A stretch of DNA of 64,000 nt from Rathayibacter iranicus NCPPB 2253 = VKM Ac-1602 (GCF_003149025.1 NZ_QGDV01000010.1:41630-105629); one strand, 5' to 3'. Positions 42,839 to 54,136 are shown, counted from the stretch's first letter. Notes: a model not told the origin generated them from the sequence alone. Program-made: numbers and translations.

Positions 42839-44611
42839 GTGAGACACCACCGCTCGAGTAGACGCCGCACGGCGGTCACGTTCGTCATCATCGTCGCCGT
42901 CGTCGGCCTCTTCATCGGCAAGCTCGTCGACATTCAGATCGTCCGAGCGAGCGAATTGACCGAGGCGGCAGCGCACAACCAATCGAACAGCGTCGTCACC
43001 TACGGCACCCGCGGACCGATCGTCGACCGAGCAGGCACGGTGCTGGCGGACACAACCACTCGCTACCGGTTGACCACGTCGCCCAAGAACGTGGCGGAGT
43101 TTCCTCGGGTGCTCGGCGACGGGCAGAAGGTGATCGTCAGCGTTCAGCAGGCCGCCGCCGAGATCGGTGCGATCACCGGCCAGTCGGTCGAACAGATCAC
43201 GGGCGCAGTCGGCGCGGCGTTGGCGAAGGACGGCAAGGCCAATTACCTGGTGCTCGCCGAGGGCCTGGACCTCGACGCTTATCAGAAGCTCGTTGCGCTC
43301 GACATCCCGTGGACCTACTTCGAGACGCAGCAGGGACGCAGCTACCCCAACGGCGCGGTCGCCGGCAATATCGTCGGCTACGTCGGAGGCGACGGAGCAG
43401 CCCAGGAGGGGATGGAGTACGCCGAGAACACGTGTCTCGCCGGGCAGAACGGCTCCGAAAGCTACGAGCGCAGCGCCGACTATGTACGGATTCCCGGCAG
43501 CACCGTCTCGGAAGCCCCGGCAGTCGACGGCGGCACGCTGAAGCTGACCCTCGACTCCGATCTGCAGTACTACTCGCAGCAGGTCCTCTCGCAGCGCGTC
43601 GCCGAGGTGGGAGGCAGCTACGGCATCGTCGTCGTTCAGGAGGTGAAGACCGGCAAGCTGCTTGCCGTCGCCGAGACCCCCACCGTCGATCCGAACAACG
43701 TCGAGGCCAGCGCCGCCGCAAATCGCAGCTCGCGCGCCTTCCGTGCACCGTTCGAGCCGGGCTCCACCTTCAAGCCGATGACCGCGGCGATGCTGATCGA
43801 CCAGGGTCAGGCGGACCCGACGACCCAGGTCGTCGTGCCGGACAGCTTCGAGAAGAACGGCGCGTCGTTCAGCGACGATTGGTCTCACTCGCCGACGAAC
43901 TACACGCTGACGGGCATTCTCCGGGACTCCTCGAACGTCGGCATCACGATGCTCGGCTCGCGCCTGTCGGCCCAGACGCGCCACGACTACCTGCAGAAGT
44001 TCGGTCTCGGCACGCCGACCGCCAGCGGCTTCCCCGGGGAGGAGGGTGGCCTGCTCTCGGAGTACCAGGATTGGGACAACCAGACGAACTACACCACCAT
44101 GTTCGGCCAGGGTGTCTCTGCCACCGCCGTGCAGGTCGCCGGCATCTACCAGACCCTCGGTAACGGCGGCGTGCGGATCCCGGCGCAGCTGATCGACGGC
44201 TGCACCACGGCCGACGGCTCGGTCGTCGACGTACCGGACGCGACCGGCACACAGGTCGTCTCGAACTCGGCCGCGAAGCAGGTCGTCGACATGCTGCAGA
44301 CCCACTACGCCGAGGGCTGGCTCGCGAAGGACGTCCACGTCGATGGCTACAACATCGCCACGAAGACGGGTACCGCGCAGCAGCCGGACGGCAAGGGCGG
44401 CTACTCCAAGAGCTATACGGTCTCGCTCGCCGGGCTCGCTCCCGCAGAGGACCCGAAGTACGTCGTGACCGTCACCATCGCGGATGCGGTTAAGATGAAT
44501 ACGTCCCAGGCCACGGCCCCGGTTTTCCAGCAGGTCATGACCCAGGTGCTCAAGAGCAACCGGGTAGAGCCCTCCACGGTGCCGCCGGTGAACTACCCCA
44601 GCACGTGGTGA
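42839..44611 (+). CDS. ftsI: Septal transpeptidase FtsI (PBP3)
   Basis: 590 residues from GTG 42839, which has AAGGAG 9 nt upstream; a GTG at 42770 with no spaced ribosome site would add 23 residues. Single TM anchor (12-31). Dimerisation domain around RGPIVDRAGTVLAD; transpeptidase domain with Ser309-x-x-Lys312 (STFK), SSN (364-366) and KTG (509-511). It crosslinks septal peptidoglycan. The stop overlaps the murE start. Confidence 0.96.
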   Translation: MRHHRSSRRRTAVTFVIIVAVVGLFIGKLVDIQIVRASELTEAAAHNQSNSVVTYGTRGPIVDRAGTVLADTTTRYRLTTSPKNVAEFPRVLGDGQKVIVSVQQAAAEIGAITGQSVEQITGAVGAALAKDGKANYLVLAEGLDLDAYQKLVALDIPWTYFETQQGRSYPNGAVAGNIVGYVGGDGAAQEGMEYAENTCLAGQNGSESYERSADYVRIPGSTVSEAPAVDGGTLKLTLDSDLQYYSQQVLSQRVAEVGGSYGIVVVQEVKTGKLLAVAETPTVDPNNVEASAAANRSSRAFRAPFEPGSTFKPMTAAMLIDQGQADPTTQVVVPDSFEKNGASFSDDWSHSPTNYTLTGILRDSSNVGITMLGSRLSAQTRHDYLQKFGLGTPTASGFPGEEGGLLSEYQDWDNQTNYTTMFGQGVSATAVQVAGIYQTLGNGGVRIPAQLIDGCTTADGSVVDVPDATGTQVVSNSAAKQVVDMLQTHYAEGWLAKDVHVDGYNIATKTGTAQQPDGKGGYSKSYTVSLAGLAPAEDPKYVVTVTIADAVKMNTSQATAPVFQQVMTQVLKSNRVEPSTVPPVNYPSTW

Positions 44612-46224
44612 CAGCGGCCAGGACCGACCCCCGGTACGCATCAGCACGAGAGAAAGAGCGGGCATTGCACGACCCTCGCCCGCACTCCTCCCTCCGTCCC
44701 GAGCATCCGGTGCCGCGGAGTCTCTCCCAGCTCGTCGCCGAGTTCTCCCTCGGTCCGGTTCGCGGCGTCGAGGGGGTCGAGGTCAGTGGGATCACGCTCG
44801 ATTCAAAGCAGGTCGAGGCCGGTGACCTCTACGTCGGAGTCGCAGGACGACACGCACATGGCGCGGCCTTCGCCTCGATGGCCGCCGCGTCGGGAGCGGT
44901 CGCCGTGCTGACCGATCCCGAGGGAGCGGAACTCGCCGCGTCGAGCGGACTTCCCGTCCTGATCACCCCCGACCCGCGTGCCGCCCTCGGCGATGTCGCG
45001 GCATGGATCCATCGCACCCATGAAGATGTGCCGGCCCTCTTCGGCGTCACCGGCACCAACGGGAAGACCAGCGTCGTCTACCTCCTCGATGCTCTGCTGC
45101 GTCGCCTCGGAGTCGTCTCGGGCTTGAGTTCGACGGCCGAGCGCCGTATCGGCGATATCGCCGTCGTCAGTTCGCTTACCACTCCCGAGGCGACCGAGTT
45201 GCACGCACTCCTCGCCCGGATGCGCGAGTCGGCGGTCCGAGCCGTGTCGATCGAGGTCTCGGCCCAGGCGATGAGCCGACACCGGGTCGATGGCCTCGTC
45301 TTCGACGTCGTCGGGTTTACGAACCTCAGCCACGACCACCTCGACGACTATGCCGATCTTCGGGAGTACTTCGAGGCGAAGGCCGACCTTTTCGACCCGG
45401 AGCGCGCCCGCCGCGGCGTCGTCACGGTCGACAGTGCGTGGGGTCGGGAGCTCGCCGAGCGAAGCCGGATTCCCGTCGCGACCCTGGCCAGTTCCTCCGT
45501 CGTCGGGGTCGCCCCCGCCACGCCGGCCGACTGGGCGATGACGGTCGTCGATGCCGCCGCGGAGAGCACAACCTTTCGCCTCGACGGGCCCGAGAACCGC
45601 TCGGTCGTCATCACCGTGTCGCTCATCGGTTGGTACATGGCGGCCAACGCCGCACTCGCGATCGTGATGCTGGTCGAGTCCGGCTTCGACCTCGACGCGA
45701 TCACTCACGCGCTCGAGGAGAGCCGCCTCGACGTCTACATCCCCGGGCGAGCGGAGCTGGTGTCGGAGGCGCGCGGCCCTCGCGTGTACGTGGACTACGG
45801 CCACACTCCGGATGCCTTCCAGAACGCCCTCGAGGCGCTGCGGGCGCTGACCCCCGGGCGCCTCGTCATGGTCTTCGGCGCGGACGGCAACCGCGACACC
45901 ACCAAGCGGCGCGACATGGGCGCCATCGCCGCACGCCTCGCAGATGTCGTGATCGTCACCGACTTCCATCCGCGCTGGGAGGACCCCGCGGCGATCCGCG
46001 CCGTCCTACTCGAGGGAGCGCGCACCGCCGCACCCGACCGGGAGATCCACGAGATCGCCGACCCACGCGCCGCCGTGCGGGCCGCCATCGCGCTCGCGCG
46101 CGAGGGGGATTCGATCCTTTACGCCGGCCCCGGCCACGAGGACTATCAGGAGATCGCAGGAGTGCACATGCCGTATTCGGCCAGAGACGATGTTCGGCAG
46201 GCCCTGCGCGAGGCGGGCTGGTAG
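44608..46224 (+). CDS. murE: UDP-MurNAc-dipeptide ligase MurE, non-DAP loop
   Basis: 538 residues from GTG 44608 overlapping the ftsI stop. ATP loop GTNGKT (149-154), middle domain NLSHDHLDDY, KADLFDPERARRG, and C-terminal YVDYGHTPDAFQNAL and VFGADGNRD. The amino-acid-selecting loop that reads DNPR in meso-diaminopimelate ligases is FHPR here (TDFHPRWEDP, 451-460). It adds the third residue of the stem peptide; the loop argues against DAP. Alternative starts are GTG 44605 and TTG 44665. Confidence 0.95.
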   Translation: MTAARTDPRYASAREKERALHDPRPHSSLRPEHPVPRSLSQLVAEFSLGPVRGVEGVEVSGITLDSKQVEAGDLYVGVAGRHAHGAAFASMAAASGAVAVLTDPEGAELAASSGLPVLITPDPRAALGDVAAWIHRTHEDVPALFGVTGTNGKTSVVYLLDALLRRLGVVSGLSSTAERRIGDIAVVSSLTTPEATELHALLARMRESAVRAVSIEVSAQAMSRHRVDGLVFDVVGFTNLSHDHLDDYADLREYFEAKADLFDPERARRGVVTVDSAWGRELAERSRIPVATLASSSVVGVAPATPADWAMTVVDAAAESTTFRLDGPENRSVVITVSLIGWYMAANAALAIVMLVESGFDLDAITHALEESRLDVYIPGRAELVSEARGPRVYVDYGHTPDAFQNALEALRALTPGRLVMVFGADGNRDTTKRRDMGAIAARLADVVIVTDFHPRWEDPAAIRAVLLEGARTAAPDREIHEIADPRAAVRAAIALAREGDSILYAGPGHEDYQEIAGVHMPYSARDDVRQALREAGW

Positions 46225-47649
46225 ATGATCGCCCTCACCCTCACCGAGATCGCCGAGGCTGTCTCGGGCCGCCTGCACCTGGCTGGCTCCTCGGCGACCG
46301 CCGCGACCGTCGTCAACGGGGTCACTGAGACCGACTCTCGTGAGATCGCTCCCGGCGGCATCTTTGTCGCTAAGCGCGGCGAGCACACCGATGGCCACCT
46401 CTTCGCCCCGGTCGCCCTCGAGCGCGGAGCAGCCCTGCTGATCGTCGAGCGCCCGCTTGACCTCGATGTGCCCCAGGTGCTCGTGGACGACTCCGTCGAG
46501 GCGCTGGGCGCCCTGGCGACGGAGGTCGTCCGCCGCGTTCGCGAGAGGGGCGGGCTGACGGTTATCGGCGTGACGGGCTCGAACGGTAAGACGACCACGA
46601 AGAACCTCCTTCGCACCATTCTGGAACGCGCCGGCGAGACCGTCGCCCCGCGCGGCTCGTTCAACAACGAGGTCGGCGCTCCGATCACGATGCTCAAGGT
46701 CTCGGAGTCGACCCGTTTCCTCATCGCCGAGATGGGTGCGAGCGCTCTCGGCGAGATCCGCCGTCTCGTGCGGATGGCAAAGCCGGACGTCGGCGTGGTC
46801 CTCGCCGTGGGCCTCGCCCATGCGGGCGGCTTCGGTGGGATCGAGCGCACACTCGAGGCCAAGACCGAGATGGTCGCCGACCTCACGGTCGATGACGTCG
46901 CCGTGCTCAACGCCGACGACGGGCGGGTTGCCTCGATGGCCGGCCACACCGCGGCACGCGTGCTCTGGTTCGGACGCGGTGAGAGCGCCGACGTGCGCGC
47001 CGTCGACATCGAACCGACCGCGGACGGCACGCGCTTCACCATCGAGGTCCGGGCGGGGGAGGATCGCGAGCCAGCCCGCGCCGACCTGCACCTGCGCGTC
47101 CTCGGCGAGCATCACGTGATGAACGCACTCGCGGCCACCGCGGCCGCGCTCTCGGTTAACGTGGCGCTCCCCGCGATCGTCGAGGCACTCGCGACCGTCA
47201 CGCTCGCGGAGCGCGGCCGGATGGAGGTCCTCGGCGGCGAGGACGTTCGCGTCATTAACGACGCCTACAACGCCAGCCCTGATTCGACGGCTGCCGCGCT
47301 GCGCACCCTGGCACAGATCGCGACGCCCGAGGGGCGCACCGTCGCCGTCCTTGGCGAGATGAGCGAGCTGGGCGAGTGGGCGGATGAGGAGCACGACCGG
47401 GTGGGCCTGCTGGCCGTCCGCCTCAATATCGCCCAGATCGTGGTGGTGGGCCGCGGTGCCCGGCGGATTCACGTGGCCGCCGAGCGCGAAGGGTCGTGGA
47501 GCGGGGAGTCCGTCTTCGCCGAGACCTCCGACGAAGCGTTCGACTTTCTCGAGGGGTACCTGCGCCCCGGCGACACGGTGCTGGTGAAGTCGTCGAACTC
47601 CGCAGGTCTCCGCTTCCTGGCCGAGCGTCTCGGGGAGCGCCACCGATGA
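46225..47649 (+). CDS. murF: UDP-MurNAc-tripeptide D-Ala-D-Ala ligase MurF
   Basis: 474 residues beginning immediately after the murE stop (TAGATG). ATP loop [15 protein letters not shown] (Lys122), [35 protein letters not shown], and [10 protein letters not shown]. It adds D-Ala-D-Ala to complete UDP-MurNAc-pentapeptide. Overlaps mraY by 4 nt (ATGA). Confidence 0.97.
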   Translation: MIALTLTEIAEAVSGRLHLAGSSATAATVVNGVTETDSREIAPGGIFVAKRGEHTDGHLFAPVALERGAALLIVERPLDLDVPQVLVDDSVEALGALATEVVRRVRERGGLTVIGVTGSNGKTTTKNLLRTILERAGETVAPRGSFNNEVGAPITMLKVSESTRFLIAEMGASALGEIRRLVRMAKPDVGVVLAVGLAHAGGFGGIERTLEAKTEMVADLTVDDVAVLNADDGRVASMAGHTAARVLWFGRGESADVRAVDIEPTADGTRFTIEVRAGEDREPARADLHLRVLGEHHVMNALAATAAALSVNVALPAIVEALATVTLAERGRMEVLGGEDVRVINDAYNASPDSTAAALRTLAQIATPEGRTVAVLGEMSELGEWADEEHDRVGLLAVRLNIAQIVVVGRGARRIHVAAEREGSWSGESVFAETSDEAFDFLEGYLRPGDTVLVKSSNSAGLRFLAERLGERHR

Positions 47650-48740
47650 GGGCCCTGCTGCTGTCCGGCGCGTTCTCGGGGGCCTTCACGCTCCTGATGA
47701 CGCCCCTGTTCATCCGCCTCTTCCACCGCCTCCAGTGGGGGCAGTTCATCCGCGAGGACGGACCGAAGTCGCACCACGTGAAGCACGGCACGGCGACGAT
47801 GGGCGGCATCGTCATCATCTTCGGCACGGTCGTCGGCTACTTCCTCGGGATGCTCTTCGGTAACCGCGCGCTCGCCCCCTCTGCTCTGCTCGTGCTGTTC
47901 ATGATGGTCGGGCTGGGGCTCGTCGGATTCATCGACGACTTCCTCAAGACTCGCAATCAGCGCAGCCTTGGCCTAGGTGGGTGGGCCAAGGTCGCCGGCC
48001 AGGTGATCGTTGCGGCCGCCTTCGCCGTCATCGCGATCATGGTGCGAGACTCCAACGGACTCGCGCCGGCCTCGACCTCGATCTCGTTCATCCGCGACCT
48101 GCCGTTCGACTTCGCCGCGCTCGGCTGGATCGGCATCGGCCTGTTCGTGCTCTGGATCTGCATCATCGTCACGAGCACGTCGAACGGCGTCAACGTGGCG
48201 GATGGCCTTGATGGCCTCGCAACGGGCGCGTCGATCCTGGCGATCGGGTCCTACGTGATCATTGGGTTCTGGCAGTCAAACCAGTGGTGCTTCGACGAGC
48301 ACCTCAGTCCCGAGGTGCTCGACAAGTGCTATCAGGTGAGCGATCCGTTCGACCTGGCGATCATCGCCGCCGCAGTCTCGGGCGCGCTCGTGGGCTTTCT
48401 CTGGTGGAACACGTCGCCCGCACAGATCTTCATGGGCGACACGGGCTCGTTGAGCCTCGGCGGCGCGCTCGCCGCTCTCGCGATCCTCACCCGCACCGAG
48501 CTGCTTGTCATCCTGATCGGCGGCCTGTTCGTGATCGTGACGGGCTCGGTCATTCTGCAGCGGATCTACTTCAAGCTGACCCGGGGCAAGCGCATCTTCT
48601 TGATGAGCCCGCTCCACCACCACTTCGAGCTCAAGGGCTGGGCTGAGATCACCGTCGTGGTCCGCTTCTGGATCATCGCGGGAATCCTGGTCGCGGCTGG
48701 CGTCGGACTCTTCTACCTGGAATGGCTCTCGCTGGAATGA
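47646..48740 (+). CDS. mraY: Phospho-MurNAc-pentapeptide transferase MraY
   Basis: 364 residues, about ten membrane helices. Conserved [16 protein letters not shown], the Mg site [39 protein letters not shown] and the HHHFEL histidine loop. It attaches phospho-MurNAc-pentapeptide to undecaprenyl phosphate to make lipid I. Start ATG at 47646 overlaps the murF stop. Confidence 0.97.
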   Translation: MRALLLSGAFSGAFTLLMTPLFIRLFHRLQWGQFIREDGPKSHHVKHGTATMGGIVIIFGTVVGYFLGMLFGNRALAPSALLVLFMMVGLGLVGFIDDFLKTRNQRSLGLGGWAKVAGQVIVAAAFAVIAIMVRDSNGLAPASTSISFIRDLPFDFAALGWIGIGLFVLWICIIVTSTSNGVNVADGLDGLATGASILAIGSYVIIGFWQSNQWCFDEHLSPEVLDKCYQVSDPFDLAIIAAAVSGALVGFLWWNTSPAQIFMGDTGSLSLGGALAALAILTRTELLVILIGGLFVIVTGSVILQRIYFKLTRGKRIFLMSPLHHHFELKGWAEITVVVRFWIIAGILVAAGVGLFYLEWLSLE

Positions 48741-50287
48741 CCGATTCCACCCGATCCGAGTCGGCCCGTCCCGACTCCCTCCGCAGCTGGCACGACGACT
48801 GGCGGGGCCTGCGCGTGGCTGTGCTGGGCCTCGGAGTGACCGGTTTCTCCGTCGCCGACACGCTGACCGAGCTCGGTTCCGACGTGCTAGTGCTCGCCGA
48901 CCGTGCCGACGAGGAACGCGAGCGCCTACTCGAGGTCATCGGCGCACGCCTGCACCGGGCTGAGCGCCTCGACTCCGTCCCGAACGAGTTGAGCAACTTT
49001 TCGCCGGAGCTCGTCATCGTCTCGCCCGGGTTCCGACCCTCGCATCCGATCCTGCGGTGGGCGGCGGAGGCGGGCATCGTCGTGTGGGGCGATGTCGAAC
49101 TCGCCTGGCGCGTGCGCGACAAGGTCGTCCGCGCCGATGGCACGCCCGCCGACTGGGTTGTCGTGACCGGCACGAACGGCAAGACCACGACGGTGCAGCT
49201 CACCGCGACGATGCTCGTCGCCGGCGGCGTCCGCGCCGCGCCGTGCGGCAACATTGGCATCCCCGTGCTCGATGCCGTCCGAGATCCCCAGGGGTTCGAC
49301 ATCCTGGTCGTCGAACTCTCGAGCTTCCAGCTGCACTACCTCGGCGCGATCGAGCCGATCGCGAGCACCTGTCTCAACATCGCCGACGACCACCTTGATT
49401 GGCACGGCTCCGTCGAGGCCTACCGCGCCGCCAAGGGCAAGGTCTATGCCGGCACCCGCGTCGCTTGCGTCTACAACCGTGCCGACGCGGCTACCGAGCA
49501 GATGGTGCTCGACGCGGAGGTGGTCGAGGGGGCTCGCGCGATCGGCTTCGGCCTGGGCGTGCCCGGCCCCAGCGACTTCGGGATCGTCGACGGCATCCTC
49601 TGCGACCGCGCTTTCCTGGAGGACCGCCGCACGAGCGCGCTCGAGATCGCCACTATCGACGAGCTGGCCGAGCGGCACCTCGCGGCGCCGCACATCGTGC
49701 AGAACGTGCTGGCTGCCGCCGCCCTCTCCCGGGCCTGCGGGATCGAGGTGGGGGCGATCCGCCGAGCGCTGGCTTCTTTCGAGCTGGACGCGCACCGCAT
49801 CCAGGTGGTGGCAATGCACTCCGGAGTGACCTGGGTCGACGACTCCAAGGCGACCAACACCCATGCGGCCGACGCCTCACTGCGGGCATACCCGTCGGTG
49901 GTCTGGGTCGTCGGTGGTCTGCTGAAGGGCGTCGACGTCGACTCCCTCGTGGCCGCCCACGTCGACCGTCTGCGCGGTGCCGTGGTGATCGGAAAAGATC
50001 GCTCGGCACTGCTCGGAGCATTCCGACGACACGCGCCCGCCCTCCCGGTGCGCGAGGTGGTCCCGGATGACACTGGTGCGGTGATGCAGGCGGCCGTCGA
50101 GGCCGCCGCGGCGCTCGCCCAGTCGGGCGATGTCGTCTTGCTCGCACCCGCCGCAGCGTCGATGGACCAGTTCCGCGACTACGCGGCTCGGGGTCGCTCC
50201 TTCGCGGCCGCCGTGGCGACACACCTGGGAGGGGGAGCCGATGACCGCTCCAACGGCGAGCCGCCCCGCGGGCCGCTCGCGCACTGA
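48737..50287 (+). CDS. murD: UDP-MurNAc-L-Ala-D-Glu ligase MurD
   Basis: 516 residues from ATG 48737, which overlaps the mraY stop as ATGA; an ATG at 48722 would add five residues. Rossmann-like [17 protein letters not shown] loop [13 protein letters not shown], central [12 protein letters not shown], and [15 protein letters not shown]. It adds D-glutamate to UDP-MurNAc-L-Ala. Its last 47 nt overlap ftsW in another frame. Confidence 0.96.
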   Translation: MTDSTRSESARPDSLRSWHDDWRGLRVAVLGLGVTGFSVADTLTELGSDVLVLADRADEERERLLEVIGARLHRAERLDSVPNELSNFSPELVIVSPGFRPSHPILRWAAEAGIVVWGDVELAWRVRDKVVRADGTPADWVVVTGTNGKTTTVQLTATMLVAGGVRAAPCGNIGIPVLDAVRDPQGFDILVVELSSFQLHYLGAIEPIASTCLNIADDHLDWHGSVEAYRAAKGKVYAGTRVACVYNRADAATEQMVLDAEVVEGARAIGFGLGVPGPSDFGIVDGILCDRAFLEDRRTSALEIATIDELAERHLAAPHIVQNVLAAAALSRACGIEVGAIRRALASFELDAHRIQVVAMHSGVTWVDDSKATNTHAADASLRAYPSVVWVVGGLLKGVDVDSLVAAHVDRLRGAVVIGKDRSALLGAFRRHAPALPVREVVPDDTGAVMQAAVEAAAALAQSGDVVLLAPAAASMDQFRDYAARGRSFAAAVATHLGGGADDRSNGEPPRGPLAH

Positions 50288-51500
50288 GTCGCGCGAGAAG
50301 GACCGCAGCGGAGCCCGCACTGCGCGGATCGTCCTCTCGAAGGTCTTCGGGTCCCAGTCGCCGAACTTCTACCTGCTCTTCGGCACCACGCTGTTCCTCG
50401 TCCTGTTCGGGCTGACGATGGTGCTTTCCTCCTCCTCGGTGACGTCCTTCGTCGCAAGCGACGACTCCTTCGGTGGATTCCTCCGCCAGGGCGGGTTCGC
50501 GCTACTGGGCATTCCGACGATGCTCGTCGTCTCGCGCCTGCCGATCTCGGTGTGGAAGCGGGCGACTCCGGTCCTGCTCGTCGCCGGGTGCATCCTGCAG
50601 GGGCTCGTCCTCTTCACTCCGCTGGGTGAATCCGTCGGCGGCAACCGCAACTGGATCCGTTTGGGCGCGTTCAGCATGCAGCCCTCCGAGATCATCAAGC
50701 TGGCTCTCGCGCTCTGGCTGGGGCTCCTGCTCGCCCGCCGCTACCGCTCGCCAAAGGACTGGAAGGACGCCCTCGTCCCCGTCCTCATTGTCGGCGGGGC
50801 CTCGATCGGACTGGTTCTGATCGGCGGTGACCTCGGCACCGTCGTGATCATGGCGGGGATCGTGCTGGCTGCCCTCTTTTACGCGAATGTCCGGATGAGG
50901 ATCCTGGTCCCGATCGTCGTGGTCGGCACGATCGGAGCCGTGTTGTTCGCCGTGTCGAGCGAGAACCGCCTCACGCGCATCATGTCCTTTCTTGGCGACT
51001 GCTCGAACGTCGACGAGTACCAGAACTCCTGCTGGCAGCCCGTGCACGGCACATGGGCGATGGCCTCAGGCGGCGTCTTTGGAGTCGGGTTGGGCAATTC
51101 CAAGGCCAAATGGTCATGGCTCCCCGCGGCCGACAACGACTACATCTTCGCGATCATCGGCGAGGAACTCGGGTTGATCGGGGCGATCGTGGTGCTCGCG
51201 CTGTTCGTCGTGCTCGCAGTCGCTTTCTTCCGGGTCATTCACGCGTCGACCGATCCGTTCGTGCGCATCAGCACCGGCGCGATCATGGTGTGGCTGATCG
51301 GCCAGGCCTTCGTCAACATCGGAGTCGTGCTCGGGGTTCTCCCGGTGCTTGGCGTCCCTCTGCCGCTCATCTCCTCCGGAGGAACCGCCCTGCTCAGCTC
51401 GCTCCTCGCCATCGGAGTGGTCCTCTCCTTCGCCCGCACCCAGACGGCTCCGCTGCCGGGAGCGCCTGCGCGGCGCCGCACCAGGAAGGCGGCGGAGTGA
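50241..51500 (+). CDS. ftsW: Septal glycosyltransferase FtsW
   Basis: 419 residues of the SEDS family with ten helices. GGNRNWIRLG...MQPSEIIKLAL, the periplasmic loop with catalytic-type Asp, WLPAADNDYIFAIIGEELGLIG, and PLISSGGTALLSSLLAIG. It polymerises glycan from lipid II together with FtsI. ATG 50241 follows GGGAGGGGGAG and lies inside the murD end; the stop overlaps the murG GTG. The extended loop with NVDEYQNSCWQP between helices is the usual FtsW insertion. Confidence 0.96.
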   Translation: MTAPTASRPAGRSRTESREKDRSGARTARIVLSKVFGSQSPNFYLLFGTTLFLVLFGLTMVLSSSSVTSFVASDDSFGGFLRQGGFALLGIPTMLVVSRLPISVWKRATPVLLVAGCILQGLVLFTPLGESVGGNRNWIRLGAFSMQPSEIIKLALALWLGLLLARRYRSPKDWKDALVPVLIVGGASIGLVLIGGDLGTVVIMAGIVLAALFYANVRMRILVPIVVVGTIGAVLFAVSSENRLTRIMSFLGDCSNVDEYQNSCWQPVHGTWAMASGGVFGVGLGNSKAKWSWLPAADNDYIFAIIGEELGLIGAIVVLALFVVLAVAFFRVIHASTDPFVRISTGAIMVWLIGQAFVNIGVVLGVLPVLGVPLPLISSGGTALLSSLLAIGVVLSFARTQTAPLPGAPARRRTRKAAE

Positions 51501-52576
51501 CACGCCACCTGCTGGCCGGAGGCGGAACCGCCGGCCACGTCAATCCGCTGCTCGCGACCGCCGACGAGATCCGCGCGCGCGACGCTGACACCGAGATTCT
51601 GGTGCTCGGGACGGCCGAGGGGCTGGAAGCGCGGCTCGTGCCGCTGCGCGGCTACGAACTTTCGGTGATCCCGCGACTGCCCTTTCCTCGCCGCCCGAAC
51701 ACCGCCGCCATGCGCTTCCCGGGCGCCTTCCGCGCCACGGTCGACGGCATCGTGCGGACGATCCACGAGCGGAGGATCGACGTGGTCGTCGGCTTTGGCG
51801 GGTACGCGGCGGCTCCGGCCTATCTCGCGGCGCGGCGGGCGCTCATCCCCTTCGTCGTGCACGAGGCGAACGCGCGCCCCGGCCTCGCAAACCGGCTCGG
51901 TGCGCGCTTCACCCCGTTCGTCGGTGTCGCCTTCGAGGGGACGCCCCTCCCGCACGCCACGGTGGTCGGCATGCCCCTGCGCCGAGAGATCGCGCAGCTC
52001 GATCGTGCCGCCGGGCGCAGAGAAGCGCGGATCGCTCTCGGGCTCGACCCGGACCGTCCCACGCTGCTCGTCACGGGAGGATCGCTCGGCGCGCGCCGGA
52101 TCAACGCAACCATCCACGCCGCCGCGCCCGCTCTCCTCGCCACCGGCTTCCAGATCCTGCATATCACCGGGAACCGAGCCGAAATCACCGACCCCGGCAT
52201 CCCCGGCTACCATTTGCTCGCCTACTGCGACCGGATGGATCTCGCCCTCGCGGCGGCTGATCTCGCGGTCTCGCGCGCGGGAGCGGCGACGGTCAGCGAA
52301 CTCAGTGCCCTCGGCCTGCCCGCGGTGTACATCCCGTATCCGGTCGGTAATGGCGAGCAGCGATTCAACGCACGAGGCGTCGTCGGCGCCCGGGGAGCGG
52401 TCCTCGTCGAGGACGCGGCTTTCGTGCCCGGCTGGGTCGAGTGCGAACTCGTGCCACTGCTGGCCGATCCTGCTCGCCGCGCGGAGATGGCTCGCCGCGC
52501 TGCGCTCGTCGGTGTCCGCGACGGCTCAGGGAGGCTGGTCGACCTCATCGAGTCGAGTCTCGCCGCGCCGCGGTGA
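51497..52576 (+). CDS. murG: Lipid II synthase MurG
   Basis: 359 residues, GT-B fold. N-terminal LLAGGGTAGHVNPLLA, FGGYAAAPAYLAA, EANARPGLANRLG and VTGGSLGARRIN; C-terminal SRAGAATVSELSALGLPAVYIPYP. It adds GlcNAc to lipid I at the inner face. Start is GTG overlapping ftsW (GTGA). A 110-nt gap with a possible promoter separates it from murC. Confidence 0.97.
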   Translation: MTRHLLAGGGTAGHVNPLLATADEIRARDADTEILVLGTAEGLEARLVPLRGYELSVIPRLPFPRRPNTAAMRFPGAFRATVDGIVRTIHERRIDVVVGFGGYAAAPAYLAARRALIPFVVHEANARPGLANRLGARFTPFVGVAFEGTPLPHATVVGMPLRREIAQLDRAAGRREARIALGLDPDRPTLLVTGGSLGARRINATIHAAAPALLATGFQILHITGNRAEITDPGIPGYHLLAYCDRMDLALAAADLAVSRAGAATVSELSALGLPAVYIPYPVGNGEQRFNARGVVGARGAVLVEDAAFVPGWVECELVPLLADPARRAEMARRAALVGVRDGSGRLVDLIESSLAAPR

Positions 52577-52618
52577 GCACACTCCGCGCGGCTCCGAAGT
52601 GCGCTCCCGCCCACCGTC

Positions 52619-52624
52619 TACACT
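52619..52624 (+). promoter_or_regulatory. -10-like TACACT before murC
   Basis: TACACT sits in the 110-nt gap between murG and murC, 63 nt before murC. It may give an internal start for the murC-ftsQ segment. Confidence 0.35.
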
Positions 52625-52686
52625 GATCCGGCGCGCGGCGCGCGGCCCCTCCCGCGTCGAGCCGACCATCCGAAAGCGAGACTCCC

Positions 52687-54099
52687 GTGATCAAGCCCGA
52701 CCTTGGCATCACCGTCCCCGACGAACTCGGATCGGTGCACTTCATCGGCATCGGCGGTTCCGGGATGAGCGGGATCGCGCGCCTCTTCCACCACGCCGGC
52801 CACCGCGTGACGGGCTCGGACGTGCGCGAGTCGCATCCAATCGAGCAGCTGCGCGAGCTGGGCATCCCCGTCGCGATCGGTCATGACGCGGCGAACCTGG
52901 GCGACGCAGAGGCCGTCGTCGTCACCTCCGCGCTCTGGCCAGATAACCCCGAGTACTTGCTCGCGAAGAAGCGTGGCCTCCCCGTGCTGCACCGCTCGCA
53001 GGCACTCGCTTGGCTGGTGCGCGGCAAGCGCCTCGTCGCGGTGGCCGGTGCCCACGGCAAGACCACCTCCACCGGGATGATCGTTACCGGTCTGCTCGGT
53101 ATCGATGCCGACCCGAGCTTCGTCAACGGCGGCATTATTGAAAGCCTTGGCACATCGTCCGCGGCTGGCTCTGGCGAGACCTTCGTCGTTGAGGCCGACG
53201 AATCCGACGGCAGCTTCCTGCTCTACGATGCCGCGGTCGCCCTGATCACCAATGTCGATCCCGACCACCTCGACCACTACGGCTCGCTCGAGGCGTTCGA
53301 GGAGGCGTTCGTGACCTTCGCGTCGTCCGCGCGCGAACTCGTCGTTATCTCCTCCGACGATCCAGGTGCGGTCCGCGTCACCGAGCGGCTCGTTGATCAT
53401 CGGGTGCTGACCTTCGGTGAGGCCGCGGGTGCGGATGTCCGTGTCGTCGACCTCGAGCTGGTCGGCCCGGTCGGCTTCTCCATCGAGTACGAGGGCCGGC
53501 GTTACTCCGCCCGACTGCGCATCCCCGGCCGGCACAACGCGGTCAACGCGGCGGGTGCCTTCGCGGTGCTGGTGGGCTTGGGCTTCGATCCGGCGGCGTC
53601 CCTCGAGGCCGTGTCGGCCTTCGGAGGCACGGAGCGCCGCTTCGAGCTGCACGGCTCGGTTCGCGGCGTCAGCGTCTACGACGACTACGCGCACCATCCC
53701 ACCGAGGTCGCCGCCGCGCTTTCGGCAGCGCGCACCGTCGTCGGCTCGGGACGCATCATCGCGCTGCATCAGCCCCACCTCTACAGCCGCACTCGCCTGT
53801 TCGCGCAGGAGTTCGCCGAGACGCTCGAACGCTACGCCGATGAGACGGTCGTCCTTGATGTCTATGGTGCCCGTGAGGACCCGGAGCCGGGCGTCACCGG
53901 CGCTCTCGTCAGTGGAAAATTCGCCGATCCGTCGCGGGTCTCCTTCGTCCCCGATTGGGCGGAAGCGGCGCGTCGCGTCGCCGAGATTGCGCGCGAGGGC
54001 GATTTCGTCGTCACCCTCGGCTGCGGCGACGTGTATCGGATCATCCCGCAGGTGCTCGAATCGCTCGGCGCGAGCGAGGACGCTCCGGTCGCTCGATGA
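52687..54099 (+). CDS. murC: UDP-MurNAc-L-alanine ligase MurC
   Basis: 470 residues from GTG 52687. [75 protein letters not shown]. It adds the first amino acid (L-Ala, or Gly in some B-type walls) to UDP-MurNAc; the sequence does not tell which. ftsQ follows after 37 nt; no ddl lies between, unlike in many dcw clusters. Confidence 0.97.
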   Translation: MIKPDLGITVPDELGSVHFIGIGGSGMSGIARLFHHAGHRVTGSDVRESHPIEQLRELGIPVAIGHDAANLGDAEAVVVTSALWPDNPEYLLAKKRGLPVLHRSQALAWLVRGKRLVAVAGAHGKTTSTGMIVTGLLGIDADPSFVNGGIIESLGTSSAAGSGETFVVEADESDGSFLLYDAAVALITNVDPDHLDHYGSLEAFEEAFVTFASSARELVVISSDDPGAVRVTERLVDHRVLTFGEAAGADVRVVDLELVGPVGFSIEYEGRRYSARLRIPGRHNAVNAAGAFAVLVGLGFDPAASLEAVSAFGGTERRFELHGSVRGVSVYDDYAHHPTEVAAALSAARTVVGSGRIIALHQPHLYSRTRLFAQEFAETLERYADETVVLDVYGAREDPEPGVTGALVSGKFADPSRVSFVPDWAEAARRVAEIAREGDFVVTLGCGDVYRIIPQVLESLGASEDAPVAR

Positions 54100-54136
54100 C
54101 CACGGCCAGCAGGCGGTCGGCGCGCGGAGGGCGTTC

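Noticed and set aside
42737..44665. Long open frame antisense to ftsI
   Set aside because: FtsI on the plus strand has all catalytic motifs; the antisense product is a GC artefact.
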